Below, one piece after another: positions 41,177 to 50,966 of a stretch of 64,000 nt of DNA. The translations under genes and the position numbers were made by a program. The notes beneath the pieces were generated by a model that did no database searches, was not told the DNA's origin, and worked only from the letters and a program-made list of their open reading frames with translations. The stretch spans positions 434,001-498,000 of the forward strand of contig QQUE01000012.1 of the NCBI GenBank assembly GCA_008501765.1, written 5' to 3'. Position 1 is the first letter of the stretch. Each line of letters opens with the position of its first letter. This DNA is from Calditrichota bacterium. Its GTDB lineage: Bacteria > Zhuqueibacterota > Zhuqueibacteria > Zhuqueibacterales > Geothermadaptataceae.

Positions 41177-41718
41177 ATTTCTCGCCACGCTGAATTAGTA
41201 TCATTATTCTTGTGTACGGGAATTTAGTCTTTTTATTTTTAAAATCTCAATACAATGATCTCGAATTATTTTTAAAGTAGTGATAGCTCAAGCGCCTGCT
41301 AATGAGAAATGAATTGTTTCCAATATAAGAAATGGCCTCGTTCTCATATAATCTGAATAATTCTCACGCGGAGCCGCAAAGCCGCGGAGAAAAGACTTAA
41401 TGTAAAATATTCTGCGTTCTCTGTGTCTCAGCGCGATTTGCATTGCAATGCCGAGCGGGTGCAACGAGTGAAAAATTAATGGCAGCAAATCAAGATTAGT
41501 GCCGATAATTTGAATTTTGAGCCAATGAAGAATTTTACAGGATACCACCAGAAGCAACTAACATAGCTGTAGCGATTTGTAAAAGCAATGTTCGTTGTTC
41601 GTCATACCCGAATGCCTTTATCGGGTATCCATAATTTGTACGGGCATAGATTCCGTCTAAAAGCATGACGGAATGACGAGATCGTTGAAATAAATCCCTC
41701 GCCTAAAATTTGTCCGGG
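41177..41718. repeat. Repeat-bearing spacer between the accessory island and the polysaccharide genes
   Basis: No supported gene. The CTGAATAATTCTCACGCGG lead at 41350 is shared with 37606. A remnant of the TTCCGTC/GACGGAAT hairpin seen inside the element at 12095 is at about 41648-41682, and GTCATACCCGAATGC/GGGTAT forms a small hairpin before it. Confidence 0.5.
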
Positions 41719-43197
41719 CTACTCCGCGCCGTAAACCACATCTTCAAAAGTGCGTTTGATGGCACCGGCGCCGTCGCGGGGGCGATAGAACAGCCGCTGA
41801 AATCCGCGCCAGGCAGCCTGCAAGTGCGGCATGCTCGAAAGCACACCGCCAACACCTGAGGTAAAAATATGCCAATAATATAAACATTGTACAATAAAAA
41901 TCGCGACCTGAATTTTACGATCGGTCAATTTATTGCCACTTTTTCCGGCTGCCGCAACAATACTTTGCCAATCCTTCAGTTTGATTTTGCCTTCTTTTAA
42001 TCCCTGCGCATAATCATCAGTACCGGGATACGGGACTGTCACCGAGGTGATTTTAAAGCGCACACCGATTTTTTTCAGCACTCTGGCGGACTGCCACACT
42101 TGCCGCACCGATTGATTGGGCAGGCCGACGAGATGGCCCGATTCGAGCTTGATATTCGCTTGATTCAACGCTTGAACCAGATTTTCCAATTGCTGCGTTC
42201 GCACATTTTTTACTCTTTTCATCAAAAATGCCTGCGCCGTTTCAATTCCTGCTTCAATTCGGTGGCACCCGGCCTGGCTCATCAATAGTATTAAATCCGA
42301 GTCGATCATATCAACGCGGGTCTGGCAGGACCAGCGCAAGGCATATTTTCGCTCAATCAAACCACGCAACAATTCTTCGGTATCCTTGCGATTTATGCCA
42401 AATGTCAAGTCGCCAAAAAACAGGTAATTGACACCGTATTTTTCCACGAGGAGATCGATTTCTGCCAGAATTCGCGCTACCGAGAAGCGGCGAATCGTGC
42501 GGCCGTACAATGCGAGATTACAAAAACTGCAACCAAACGGGCAGCCCCGGTTCGTTTCGATAAATGCAAACCGGTGCCGCGGATCTGTTACCTGCGAATA
42601 AAAATGGTGCTGGTATTTTTCCATCGGCAATATATCGTAGGCCGGCATTGGCAGATCATCCAGATTGTGCACCGGCTTCTCGTCGCCAAAATGCACGACG
42701 TCGCCCATCACCCGCGACGAAAGTCCCGGCACCCCATCGTAGGGTCGTTTTTGAACAACACGATCAATAAATTGATCGACCCCGATTTCTGGTTCGCCAC
42801 GAACGATGTAATCAACTTCCGGTATTTCGGTTAAAAAATTTTCCGGCAACAAAGTCGGATGCGGCCCAACCGCGAGAAAAAGACCGTCGTAGCCAGTCTT
42901 TCGCAATGTTCGGACGAAATTTTTCTGCCGTGCAATGGATGGATATGGATTTTGCCAGCGGTCACTGGGTTGCGTCATCAGCACAACCAGATCAGCCGAT
43001 TGCTCAACGATTTTTTTACTGAGCACGCGATTTTCCCAACCGCAGGCGTTGGCATCGAGGATGGTCACGTCGTGGCCTTTTTGCCGCTGCATTTCAGCCA
43101 TAATCGCGGTAACATTTGGCGTCCACATGCGGTTGGCTTTGTAAATGAGTCCCTCGCGAAAATGCCCCTGCTCAATTATGGTAAAAATTATTTTCAT
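41719..43197 (-). CDS. B12-binding-domain radical SAM enzyme in the polysaccharide cluster
   Basis: 492 residues. The N-terminal half (about 1-170) is a cobalamin-binding Rossmann domain (GHDVTILDANACGWENRVL, then GYDGLFLAVGPHPTLLPENF). The radical SAM core follows (ETNRGCPFGCSFCNLALYG, the CxxxCxxC cluster ligands), then YLFFGDLTFGINRKDTEEL. The C-terminal segment (KLKDWQSIVAAAGKSGNKL and a hydrophobic FIVQCLYYWHIF stretch) is typical of long class B enzymes. These methylate or rearrange inactivated carbons, in lipids, tetrapyrroles or sugars. Its position suggests a modification of the exopolysaccharide or its lipid carrier. Confidence 0.9.
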   Translation of the reverse strand: MKIIFTIIEQGHFREGLIYKANRMWTPNVTAIMAEMQRQKGHDVTILDANACGWENRVLSKKIVEQSADLVVLMTQPSDRWQNPYPSIARQKNFVRTLRKTGYDGLFLAVGPHPTLLPENFLTEIPEVDYIVRGEPEIGVDQFIDRVVQKRPYDGVPGLSSRVMGDVVHFGDEKPVHNLDDLPMPAYDILPMEKYQHHFYSQVTDPRHRFAFIETNRGCPFGCSFCNLALYGRTIRRFSVARILAEIDLLVEKYGVNYLFFGDLTFGINRKDTEELLRGLIERKYALRWSCQTRVDMIDSDLILLMSQAGCHRIEAGIETAQAFLMKRVKNVRTQQLENLVQALNQANIKLESGHLVGLPNQSVRQVWQSARVLKKIGVRFKITSVTVPYPGTDDYAQGLKEGKIKLKDWQSIVAAAGKSGNKLTDRKIQVAIFIVQCLYYWHIFTSGVGGVLSSMPHLQAAWRGFQRLFYRPRDGAGAIKRTFEDVVYGAE

Positions 43198-43205
43198 TCT
43201 TTGCT

Positions 43206-44357
43206 TCAGTTCTTTTTTTCAAGTACGTACGAAATGGCAGCATCAAAACCAGCGATTGTTTTTTCCAATGTCCACGATTTTATGGTTGCGAAAGCCCGGT
43301 CCTGAAATAGTTGTCGATGCACATCATCGGTCAAAAGATGCTCTAAAATGCCTGCCAGTGCAGCGCTGTCTTTTTCCGGAAAAATAAAACCGTTCTGCTC
43401 ATTTTTTACCAGCCCGCCCTGCCCCGCTCCAACGGCATCACTGAGCACGATGGCGCAGTGCTGGCACATGGCTTCGTTGACCACAAATCCCCAGGGTTCT
43501 TTAAAGCGTCCAGTTGTCACCGAAGGCAGCACGAAAATGTCCGCCAGCGCATAGTATTTATATAATTGCGAATGCTCAATATACGGAAGAATAATTCCGT
43601 TTATTTTTTCAAACCGTACCCGGAGCGCTCTTTCTTTTTTTCCGGCGCCAATAATTAACAATGTCGCATAGGCATATCCGATTGCGGCAAAAGCATCAAC
43701 GAGGGTATCGATCCCTTTTTCATCGACGAGCCGGCCGATAAAAAGCACAACTTTCGAAGTTTTAATGCCAATTTCTTGACGCAGCTCATCTTTTTCCTGC
43801 TGCGAAACCTGCTGCAAAAACGGCGTCGTATCGTGGGCCTGATACGCCGGAAAAATCTTCTTTTTTTCGATGCCCTTGCCCGCGAGATAGCCGGTGACAT
43901 GATCCCCATAAACGACGATAGCATCGGCTTTTTTGTAGATTTGATGAACCAGCGGGCGTGCCATTTTGTGAAATTTCGATTGCAAATCATGCCAGAGCCC
44001 CGTCCACAAAATAAAGGGGATTCCGCGCAGTTTGGCAGCTAAAAAAGTCAGCAACAAGGGCACCGGTCCATTGATGCATTTTATAAAAACATCGGTTTTT
44101 CGAAATAGAATTTCCGGCAGCAATCCCGGCGTCAACCGCAGATGCGGTCCAAAATCAACGCCTTTGAGATAGCGTCCGGTGAATTCACCCAGATTCTGGT
44201 TTCCCAGTCCATCGTTGTAAAACTCTTCCCCACCGGAAAAAAAGAGATAATTTATGCTGTATTTTTTAGCGAGTTCTTCGAACAGTTTTTTGCGGTAGTG
44301 AGCACAGACATTGAAAATGAACTGAATGCGAATATTTTTTAAGGATGGAGCAGCCAT
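43206..44357 (-). CDS. Glycosyltransferase, GT4 family
   Basis: 383 residues, GT-B fold. The N-terminal half has FIFNVCAHYRKKLFEELAKKY, as in GT4 enzymes of capsule loci. The C-terminal donor domain carries VLFIGRLVDEKGIDTLVDAF and FKEPWGFVVNEAMCQHCAIV with the EX7E-like pair. It overlaps no gene but sits 8 bases from the radical SAM enzyme, so transcription is probably joint. The sugar transferred cannot be read. Confidence 0.91.
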   Translation of the reverse strand: MAAPSLKNIRIQFIFNVCAHYRKKLFEELAKKYSINYLFFSGGEEFYNDGLGNQNLGEFTGRYLKGVDFGPHLRLTPGLLPEILFRKTDVFIKCINGPVPLLLTFLAAKLRGIPFILWTGLWHDLQSKFHKMARPLVHQIYKKADAIVVYGDHVTGYLAGKGIEKKKIFPAYQAHDTTPFLQQVSQQEKDELRQEIGIKTSKVVLFIGRLVDEKGIDTLVDAFAAIGYAYATLLIIGAGKKERALRVRFEKINGIILPYIEHSQLYKYYALADIFVLPSVTTGRFKEPWGFVVNEAMCQHCAIVLSDAVGAGQGGLVKNEQNGFIFPEKDSAALAGILEHLLTDDVHRQLFQDRAFATIKSWTLEKTIAGFDAAISYVLEKKN

Positions 44358-44410
44358 TTTAAAAAGACTTTTGATAATAAGTGGCAGGTAACCGGGAATT
44401 AGTTTTTGGC

Positions 44411-45328
44411 TTATTTTTTATATTCTTCAAATTTCACATTAAAAACACCGCAGACGTGGCCGACTTGCACGAGAATTTTTTGCATGCGGCGCACAACCTG
44501 CAGGCGCCCACGAAAAAATTCCAACGGCAAAATAAATGTAAATACCAGCAGCCCGGCCATGGATTTCACCATGCGCACCAGATTATAAACCAGATTCGGA
44601 TGGTGTTTTTTCTGAATTTTTGTATAGCTCACGCCGCCGCGGAAGGCACGCCGGAGCAGCCAGCTCATATTGACCCGTTCAATGGGAAAATATTCGAAAA
44701 CCACCGCCTCATCGCACCAATAGAAAATGCTGCCGTCCTCTGCCATGCGATAAAACAATTCGACATCGCCGCCACCGAGGCGGCCAAAATTGGGATCAAA
44801 ACGGTATTTTTTCAGCACATCGCGTTTCACAAATGCGTTGCTGGTGCGAGTTTGAGAGTAGCCAATTTTGACACCGTTGGAAAACCGCGGGCGGTGATAA
44901 AGTGAATCTTTCGCCAGCCAGGTGCCGACATCTTTTTCAAAGCGCGGCAGAACCGGGCCAAAAAATCCGTCACCAGCGTTTTTCTGAATGATGCGCCAAT
45001 AACTTTGCAGCCAGTTTTCTCCGGCAATTTCATCATCGTCGATAAAGGCGAGCCAGTAGCCATTGGCTTCATCCAACGCTTTGTTGCGGGCGTGGGAGAT
45101 ATTTTGTCGCGGCTCGATGACGTATTTCAGCGGCACGTCTTCCGGCCACTGATTCACCAATCCAAGGCGTCCGCTGCCAACTTCATCGTTATCAACGACG
45201 ATGATTTCACATTTATACGGCACATTCACCACTTGCTGGATCAGGCTCAACAAGAGACGGTGTAATTGTTCCGGCCGTTTGTATGTGGAAATACAAATGG
45301 AAATATCTGGTGATGATACACTATTCAT
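44411..45328 (-). CDS. Glycosyltransferase, GT2 family
   Basis: 305 residues. The GT-A start is ISICISTYKRPEQLHRLLLS, followed by VDNDEVGSG and the metal-binding WLAFIDDDEIAGENWL (DxD-like DDDE). LGGGDVELFYRMAEDG is an ED-like acceptor-site motif. The C-terminus includes hydrophobic helices (MAGLLVFTFILPLEFF) that may associate it with the membrane. It works within the polysaccharide assembly line. Confidence 0.92.
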   Translation of the reverse strand: MNSVSSPDISICISTYKRPEQLHRLLLSLIQQVVNVPYKCEIIVVDNDEVGSGRLGLVNQWPEDVPLKYVIEPRQNISHARNKALDEANGYWLAFIDDDEIAGENWLQSYWRIIQKNAGDGFFGPVLPRFEKDVGTWLAKDSLYHRPRFSNGVKIGYSQTRTSNAFVKRDVLKKYRFDPNFGRLGGGDVELFYRMAEDGSIFYWCDEAVVFEYFPIERVNMSWLLRRAFRGGVSYTKIQKKHHPNLVYNLVRMVKSMAGLLVFTFILPLEFFRGRLQVVRRMQKILVQVGHVCGVFNVKFEEYKK

Positions 45329-45464
45329 CGAAACCGAGACTCGTTTATAATAAGCTGAGGCAAATTTGAAACTGGAGATGATGCATTCCTCTCAAATATA
45401 TTCAAAAATAAATCAATTGCCTGAAAAAATGAACACAGCCCAGTGGAGCCTTTAAAAATTTTAG

Positions 45465-46796
45465 CTATTCAACCGCTTGCGGCTCGCCCGGTTTTTCAGC
45501 TGCGATTGGCCTATGCGACGAAACGATGGCAGCAACCAAAACTATCAGCCACCCCAGGCTCGAGCTGCGGCAAAAACTGGTTTCCAAATAATTATAAAAA
45601 AGTTGTGATAGAATAATAAAAAAGAAAACAGCGCCTAATTCTTTATTTATCAATTGATATCGTCGTGTTCTGTAAAGAGTTTGCAGAATGAAAATCAGAA
45701 AAATAATCCCGCCGACGATTCCCAATTCATTGAGCACGTCGAGGTAGCCGTTGTGGGCCTGGCCGGGATCCCAGCCCAATTGCTGAATCAACCGGTGTGC
45801 ATTTTCATTTGTGCTGATCCAAAAACTGTTATAGCCGGTACCAATGAAGGAATGCTCGCCAATATTTTGGATGAATGTCTGCCATAAAACCGTTCTCCCA
45901 GTGAATGAGTTATCCCGCTGTAACGATGAAAATACCATTTCATCGAAACCCGCGCTCTGTAAATTGATAACCCAGAAGAGAAACAAAAAGAGCGGCAGTG
46001 GAACGAGGAGCATTTTTATTTCCCGGCGAAAAGGAAATTTCAGAATTGCCCACCAGCTAAAAATAAAAAGAATGATGACCAGCGCCGTTTTGCTGTCACT
46101 TTTCAGCAACAGGGCGAAAGCCGCAATTACGTTGATCAACCCCCAAAACTTTGAGCGCAAAGTCTGTGAATCTGACAAAGCTGGAAGCCACAAAATCAGC
46201 GATATTGCCGTGACCTGGCCGAGAATATTTTTGTGGGAAAAGATGCCCCGCCATGCTCCGGTTGCCAAATCAACCGATATTTCAGGCAAGAAAATGGACA
46301 CGAACGCGGAATATAAAACAGCAACCGAAAACAGACTCCGCAAAATGAGCAATATTTTTTTGGGGGAATCCGGGGGTAGCAGAGCGCACCAGATAACGGC
46401 GAGAAAACCGGCGAACTGCACCCAGCGTTTGAATGCTACCGTCGGCGACGAAGCCCAGAGCACCGTCAGCAATGAATAAACAACAAGTATTACCAGAATT
46501 TTGTTTTCAGAAAGAAAATGAGAAAATGCACCCCGGCGCTTGAGAAGCCCCAGCCCGGCAATTAAGAAGGCCACACTGAAAATAATCCGTTTATTGACAT
46601 CCCCCATTTCCTGCAGTTGCATTTTAGATAGCCCTGATCCCAAGCGTGGGGACGGCATGAAAAGCACGAAACAAAAAATCAAAACAAGCGGCAGATAGGG
46701 CAACAGCGGGATGAATTTGGAACGCACAGCAAGCAGAAAATTTCTACCCGCCGGGTGCAAGCCGTCCGTTGCTTTTTGTGGAATGTACGAAGCCAT
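45465..46796 (-). CDS. O-antigen ligase/polymerase-like (Wzy_C) membrane protein
   Basis: 443 residues with about ten transmembrane helices. The Wzy_C/ligase region is marked by RDNSFTGRTVLWQTFIQNIG, GTGYNSFWI and AHNGYLDVLNELGIVGGIIF (the His and Gly-rich loop in the large periplasmic segment). Such proteins polymerise or ligate undecaprenyl-linked glycans in the periplasm. In this cluster a polymerase of the exopolysaccharide is the natural reading. The gene stands between the WecG/CpsF gene and the GT2 gene. Confidence 0.88.
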   Translation of the reverse strand: MASYIPQKATDGLHPAGRNFLLAVRSKFIPLLPYLPLVLIFCFVLFMPSPRLGSGLSKMQLQEMGDVNKRIIFSVAFLIAGLGLLKRRGAFSHFLSENKILVILVVYSLLTVLWASSPTVAFKRWVQFAGFLAVIWCALLPPDSPKKILLILRSLFSVAVLYSAFVSIFLPEISVDLATGAWRGIFSHKNILGQVTAISLILWLPALSDSQTLRSKFWGLINVIAAFALLLKSDSKTALVIILFIFSWWAILKFPFRREIKMLLVPLPLFLFLFWVINLQSAGFDEMVFSSLQRDNSFTGRTVLWQTFIQNIGEHSFIGTGYNSFWISTNENAHRLIQQLGWDPGQAHNGYLDVLNELGIVGGIIFLIFILQTLYRTRRYQLINKELGAVFFFIILSQLFYNYLETSFCRSSSLGWLIVLVAAIVSSHRPIAAEKPGEPQAVE

Positions 46797-47007
46797 GCTT
46801 AGCCAAATGGTTGTATAATTGAGAATTACAGATTAAATGGCCATGCTGATTTGCCAAAGATTGTCGAGGGATTTCTATATTGCAGATCCCGAAAAAAAAT
46901 TTTTCCACTTCTTATTCCCGGGCCGGATTGCCGATAGCGGCTGCAACCATTCCCGACGATCTTTTTCAAACCGCACTATCATCCATGATTTATTGAAGAA
47001 ACTCTAT

Positions 47008-47829
47008 TTAAAATGAACGCCAAAATCTTAACAGAAACTGCCGAACGACTGCCAGAATAAACAATGGATTATAAACCAGATAGCGCATCCACAATCGGCG
47101 GGGTTCGTAGAGCAATCGAAAGAGCCACTCGAATCCGTTATTGCGCACGATCGGCGCTGCCTGCTTTTTGGTTCCGGCATGGAATTCAAATGCCGCACCC
47201 ACCGCCGCCAACACCGGTGTTTTTAAGTGAGGTCGCACTTTGGCCATCCATTTTTCCTGCTTCGGGCTGCCGATCGCAATCCACAGGACATCCGCGTCTG
47301 CTCCGTTTATTTCATCGATATATTTTTGTTCTTCGATTTCCGTCAATGCGCGAAATGGCGGTGAAATTTTACCGGCGATCTGTAACGCAGGAAAGAGGTG
47401 CAACAGGTTTTTCTGCAACGATTCCAACACGTGCATTTCGCTGCCGTAAAAGAAATGCCGGTAGCCTTTCTGCTCACTAATTTGACAAATTTTCAGAAAT
47501 AAATCCGGGCCGTAAACGCGTGTTTTCAAAGGTGTATCAGTGAATTTTGACAACCATACCAGCGGCATTCCGTCCGCCACCGAGAGAGTAAAACTCGCAA
47601 TAGCCCGGTTCAATTCCCGGTCATCCTGCGAACACATAATTGTGTAGACATTGGTAAATCCGACGGATATTTTAGACCGGCACCGAATGGAATTTTCAAT
47701 TTTTTCTATCGTTTCGGCATAATCGACAAGGTCGATACGAGTACCGATTACATCGGCAGTTTGTGGCTGTTTTCCCTGAAAAAATCCAACGCGGGAAATT
47801 GATTCGATTGGAGCATCCTTGCTTAGCAT
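47008..47829 (-). CDS. WecG/TagA/CpsF-family glycosyltransferase (GT26)
   Basis: 273 residues. Family motifs: DVIGTRIDLVDYAETIEKIE, VADGMPLVWLSKF, TRVYGPDLFLKICQIS, and WIAIGSPKQEKWMAKV. Members transfer N-acetylmannosamine(-uronate) or glucose onto lipid-linked intermediates. The stop-to-start arrangement with the Wzz gene (shared base at 47829) indicates translational coupling. Confidence 0.93.
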   Translation of the reverse strand: MLSKDAPIESISRVGFFQGKQPQTADVIGTRIDLVDYAETIEKIENSIRCRSKISVGFTNVYTIMCSQDDRELNRAIASFTLSVADGMPLVWLSKFTDTPLKTRVYGPDLFLKICQISEQKGYRHFFYGSEMHVLESLQKNLLHLFPALQIAGKISPPFRALTEIEEQKYIDEINGADADVLWIAIGSPKQEKWMAKVRPHLKTPVLAAVGAAFEFHAGTKKQAAPIVRNNGFEWLFRLLYEPRRLWMRYLVYNPLFILAVVRQFLLRFWRSF

Positions 47830-49256
47830 TAGTTTCTGTACAATTCCGAATGGAGGCCTTCTTTTCCCACGAGTGCGGTCGTTACCCGCTGTAAAGTCGA
47901 TAAATCCTCATCCGGATTTTCCTCCGAATAACTTTGCACATAATCGTGGACGAAAGCTGAGGTTAAACCAACCAGCAAACCAAGAAAAAACGAGATAACA
48001 AATCCAAGTCGCCGTTGTGGCCGCGAATGACGTAATGGGATAATCGGCGGGCTCACTGTCAACACCCGGACGCCATGCTGGGCTTTTTCCATGGAAAGGC
48101 GCGCATTATCGCGCTGACGCAGCAGCATGGAATAAAGTTCACGCGTATCTGCAATCCCGCGCGAAATCTGAGTCAATTCATAGTCTGTAGTCGATAATTT
48201 CTGGATCGATATTCGAACGCTATCCATGGCGACATTTAATTTATGTTCTTGTGATTGCAATACTTTAATGCTCGTTTCTTCCTGCGCGATTATATCCTCA
48301 ATTTCTTTTAAAAAATTTTCTTCCGTGGAGGTAATCCGGTTTTCGATTTCCACTACTTCGCTGTAGGTGGGCGAAAATTTTCGCAGCAGTTCATCCCTTT
48401 GCATTTGCAAATCATAAAGTTCCGATTTCAGCTTGGTCAAATACTCAGCCCGGCTGGGGCTGTCACTGATTTCAGTGGCCGGGATTATAGTTTCCCGACC
48501 AACACGCACCTTGTCTTTCATAATGCCCAAACGGGATTCTTTACCGATACGTTTTGTCTGAATATTATTGAGAATCGATTGATAATCCGACAGTTTAGAC
48601 AGCAGCAATGCACCCTGAGATTTGGGCTCAACAAGCACAGCGCTGCCTTTAAATCCGCTCTGTTTTGATTCCAGTTCTTGCAATCGCTTATCAGCTTCGG
48701 CCAGTTGCCGCGAGTAAAATTCGTAGGCTTCCGTTTCGCTGAAAAGATCGGTGCGGTAGGCACGATAAGATTTAACAATTTGATTGAGAATGCGTTCGGC
48801 AACCACTGGATCTGAACTTTCGTAGCGAATTCGCAGTACCGCCGAATTGCTCAATTGAAATACGCGAATATCCTCCCGTAGAGCCTCGATACATTCTTCT
48901 TTGACAAACCGCAGGTCTTTTTCATCCAGCGGAATATCGCCGGAGGTGAAATTGTCCAGACCGATAGCAGCAATTGTTGCCTCGGCGACCGGGCGGCTTT
49001 TTATGATTTGAATCTCCGCATTGATCCAATCGAGCTTGTCAAAAAGATTGGGGATATTTACACGAAAAAGCATGGCTTTCTCAGAATCATTCATCTTTTC
49101 AAGTAAAATATCTGCCACGGATTCATACTTCTTGGGCAACAGGAATAAAATGATGACTCCAAGTATAGTTATACCAGCTGTCACGGCGGCGATGAGATAT
49201 TTACGCCGCACAATTATCGAGACAGCTTCGATCAGGCGGCTGGTCTCGGGTTTCAT
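47829..49256 (-). CDS. Polysaccharide chain-length determinant, Wzz/GNVR type without kinase
   Basis: 475 residues. Transmembrane helices lie near residues 18-40 (YLIAAVTAGITILGVIILFLL) and near 428-450 (GFVISFFLGLLVGLTSAFVH). Between are a periplasmic Wzz domain and long coiled-coil helices with the GNVR-like segment LLRKFSPTYSEVVEIENRI. There is no C-terminal tyrosine-kinase domain, unlike Wzc; a separate kinase is not in the window. It sets chain length with the outer-membrane Wza. Confidence 0.92.
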   Translation of the reverse strand: MKPETSRLIEAVSIIVRRKYLIAAVTAGITILGVIILFLLPKKYESVADILLEKMNDSEKAMLFRVNIPNLFDKLDWINAEIQIIKSRPVAEATIAAIGLDNFTSGDIPLDEKDLRFVKEECIEALREDIRVFQLSNSAVLRIRYESSDPVVAERILNQIVKSYRAYRTDLFSETEAYEFYSRQLAEADKRLQELESKQSGFKGSAVLVEPKSQGALLLSKLSDYQSILNNIQTKRIGKESRLGIMKDKVRVGRETIIPATEISDSPSRAEYLTKLKSELYDLQMQRDELLRKFSPTYSEVVEIENRITSTEENFLKEIEDIIAQEETSIKVLQSQEHKLNVAMDSVRISIQKLSTTDYELTQISRGIADTRELYSMLLRQRDNARLSMEKAQHGVRVLTVSPPIIPLRHSRPQRRLGFVISFFLGLLVGLTSAFVHDYVQSYSEENPDEDLSTLQRVTTALVGKEGLHSELYRN

Positions 49257-49365
49257 CTGGAACTCCTGGCTAGATTAGTTGACATCTGTTAGATATATTT
49301 TTCGATTTTATAATTCATTTTTTGATTAGGCCTTTAGCTCCGCGGTCTTTTTCTTAAACGGCTTT

Positions 49366-49535
49366 CGAAAAATGGCGTTAAGAACTTTTTGAGAATTTCC
49401 GTTAAGAATCATTATTTGTTTGAGCGCAGCGAGTTTAAAATGATTTAGGAAATTCTCAAAAAGTTTAGCCGATTTTTCGTCAGCCTTGATTTTGCTTCGC
49501 CGGCTTTCAGCTTTTTGTTTCTTTTTTGATCAAGC
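49366..49535. repeat. Dispersed repeat, complete copy of modules B and A
   Basis: Reverse complement of the modules found separately at 38111-38182 and 37481-37544; here they are adjacent. Flanking AGCTCCGC / GCGGAGCT arms (49336 and 49584) suggest element ends. It occupies the Wza-Wzz spacer; that spacer has no gene. Confidence 0.75.
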
Positions 49536-49615
49536 AAAATAGAAAATGCATAACACATTAAAAATTTGGCAATTAGATTAAGTACAGCGGAGCTAAGGTC
49601 ACAATCAATTCAATT

Positions 49616-50323
49616 TTACTGCCATAAAAGAGCGCGTAAATAGACTTCGATTGGTGGCAATATTGTCCCGTAAAATTGCTTCATAAATTTATTGGCATTT
49701 CCAAGCGCCGTCGCCGGGACATATATCAAGTCGCGGGATTGAACGTAACCCAGTTTTTCCTCAACTTTTGATTGTGCCCGCGGTCGCAAATTCATAAAAT
49801 ACTCTCGTTTTGCCGCCAATCCCCCACCACGAATGAGCAGGACATTACTCATTTTAGCCATATCCGTAGGCCCACCAGCCGCCGTAAGCGCTTGCAAGTA
49901 GGTCATTTCATTGTCAAGCGGATAAATTCCCGGTTCCTGGACTTCCCCAAAAACGAATACTTTCTGACTGGCAAACTCGGTGACAAAAACCGTCACTTCC
50001 GGTTCGAGCACAAAAGCTGTGTAGGCAGCGGTAATTGTACTATCCAGAGTCGATGGCGTCAATCCGGCAGCAGGAATATCACCAATTCGTTCGAGGGTAA
50101 TTCGGCCATCCGGACGGATAGGCTGAACACGAGAAAAGCGCTCATTTTTATAAAATTTAACTTCGATGACATCGCCGCATCCAAGGCGATACTCCGGAAA
50201 TTCAGCACTGGAGTTGAGAGCATTTCGCTCTTTTTCAGACAACGCTGGAACTGACGAACTGCAATGCAAAAATAAGAATGCGCTCAGCACAGTTAGAAAA
50301 AAACGGATATGATTTATGTGCAT
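49616..50323 (-). CDS. Polysaccharide export outer-membrane protein, Wza type
   Basis: 235 residues with a signal peptide ending FLHCSSS, so probably a lipoprotein. It has the export domain YRLGCGDVIEVKFYKNERFS and RPDGRITLERIGDIPAAGLT, then an SLBB domain (QKVFVFGEVQEPGIYPL, then MTYLQALTAAGGPTDMAKM). It is shorter than E. coli Wza and lacks its C-terminal helix barrel; such short forms are common in Gram-negatives outside Proteobacteria. It exports the glycan polymerised by the Wzy-like protein. First gene of the cluster. Confidence 0.93.
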   Translation of the reverse strand: MHINHIRFFLTVLSAFLFLHCSSSVPALSEKERNALNSSAEFPEYRLGCGDVIEVKFYKNERFSRVQPIRPDGRITLERIGDIPAAGLTPSTLDSTITAAYTAFVLEPEVTVFVTEFASQKVFVFGEVQEPGIYPLDNEMTYLQALTAAGGPTDMAKMSNVLLIRGGGLAAKREYFMNLRPRAQSKVEEKLGYVQSRDLIYVPATALGNANKFMKQFYGTILPPIEVYLRALLWQ

Positions 50324-50546
50324 AATTATCTCTTCTCCACTCCCTGGAGAAAAATTGTTATGAACAGATTTGTGTGGATTTCTGAAAATTTACGGCGTAC
50401 CCTGGCATCCATTCCAAACGTCCGCAAATTTCAATCAAAATGAAAAATCTGTTGATTTTTTAGGGTTCACTCTTAATAATACGTATTAAATGTTACCAGC
50501 GGTGAGTTTAAATGCTGAAAGGAATTTTAGAACTTGCAGGAATATA

Positions 50547-50939
50547 TCACGCAGTCGCGAAAATTTCGAAGCTTTTGTCGGCCACATTTTGATTATCAAT
50601 TTCACATGTCAATCGCCAAATCCCGATTTTATCGGCAACAGGCTGCCACACAGAATCGCCCAGAAAAAACTGAAAGTCATTCGTACGAATAAATTCTTCA
50701 CCGACAAATGGGGGTGCCGGTTCGCCTTTGCTATTGAGAAAGGGTGGGTGATCGATACAGAATTGAATTTTCTTATTTTTGCCTTTTTTTATCTGTAAAA
50801 TATAACCAAATTCAAGACCGGGCCGGGCCGGTATTTCGGTTGTGATTTTTACGATCTGCGGAACATCTTTGCTTTCCTGATCCCATTTTGCATAAATGCC
50901 ATAATTCAGCATTTTTACTTCCAGCTTTTTCTTTGCCAC
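50547..50939 (-). CDS. DUF3859-like protein
   Basis: 130 residues: KLEVKMLNYGIYAKWDQESK, then GLEFGYILQIKKGKNKKIQF, and WRLTCEIDNQNVADKSFEIF. This matches the DUF3859 pattern of an all-beta protein with a conserved Tyr-Gly start. Function unknown. It lies 27 bases downstream of speA on the same strand, probably by read-through rather than shared function. Confidence 0.8.
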   Translation of the reverse strand: MAKKKLEVKMLNYGIYAKWDQESKDVPQIVKITTEIPARPGLEFGYILQIKKGKNKKIQFCIDHPPFLNSKGEPAPPFVGEEFIRTNDFQFFLGDSVWQPVADKIGIWRLTCEIDNQNVADKSFEIFATA

Positions 50940-50966
50940 TTTTTAAGGCCTTTCAAACTCGGAAAA

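Noticed and set aside
41288-41557. Minus-strand ORF of 89 codons before the radical SAM gene
   Set aside because: Overlaps repeat DNA (CGCGGAGCCGC region) and has no recognisable features.
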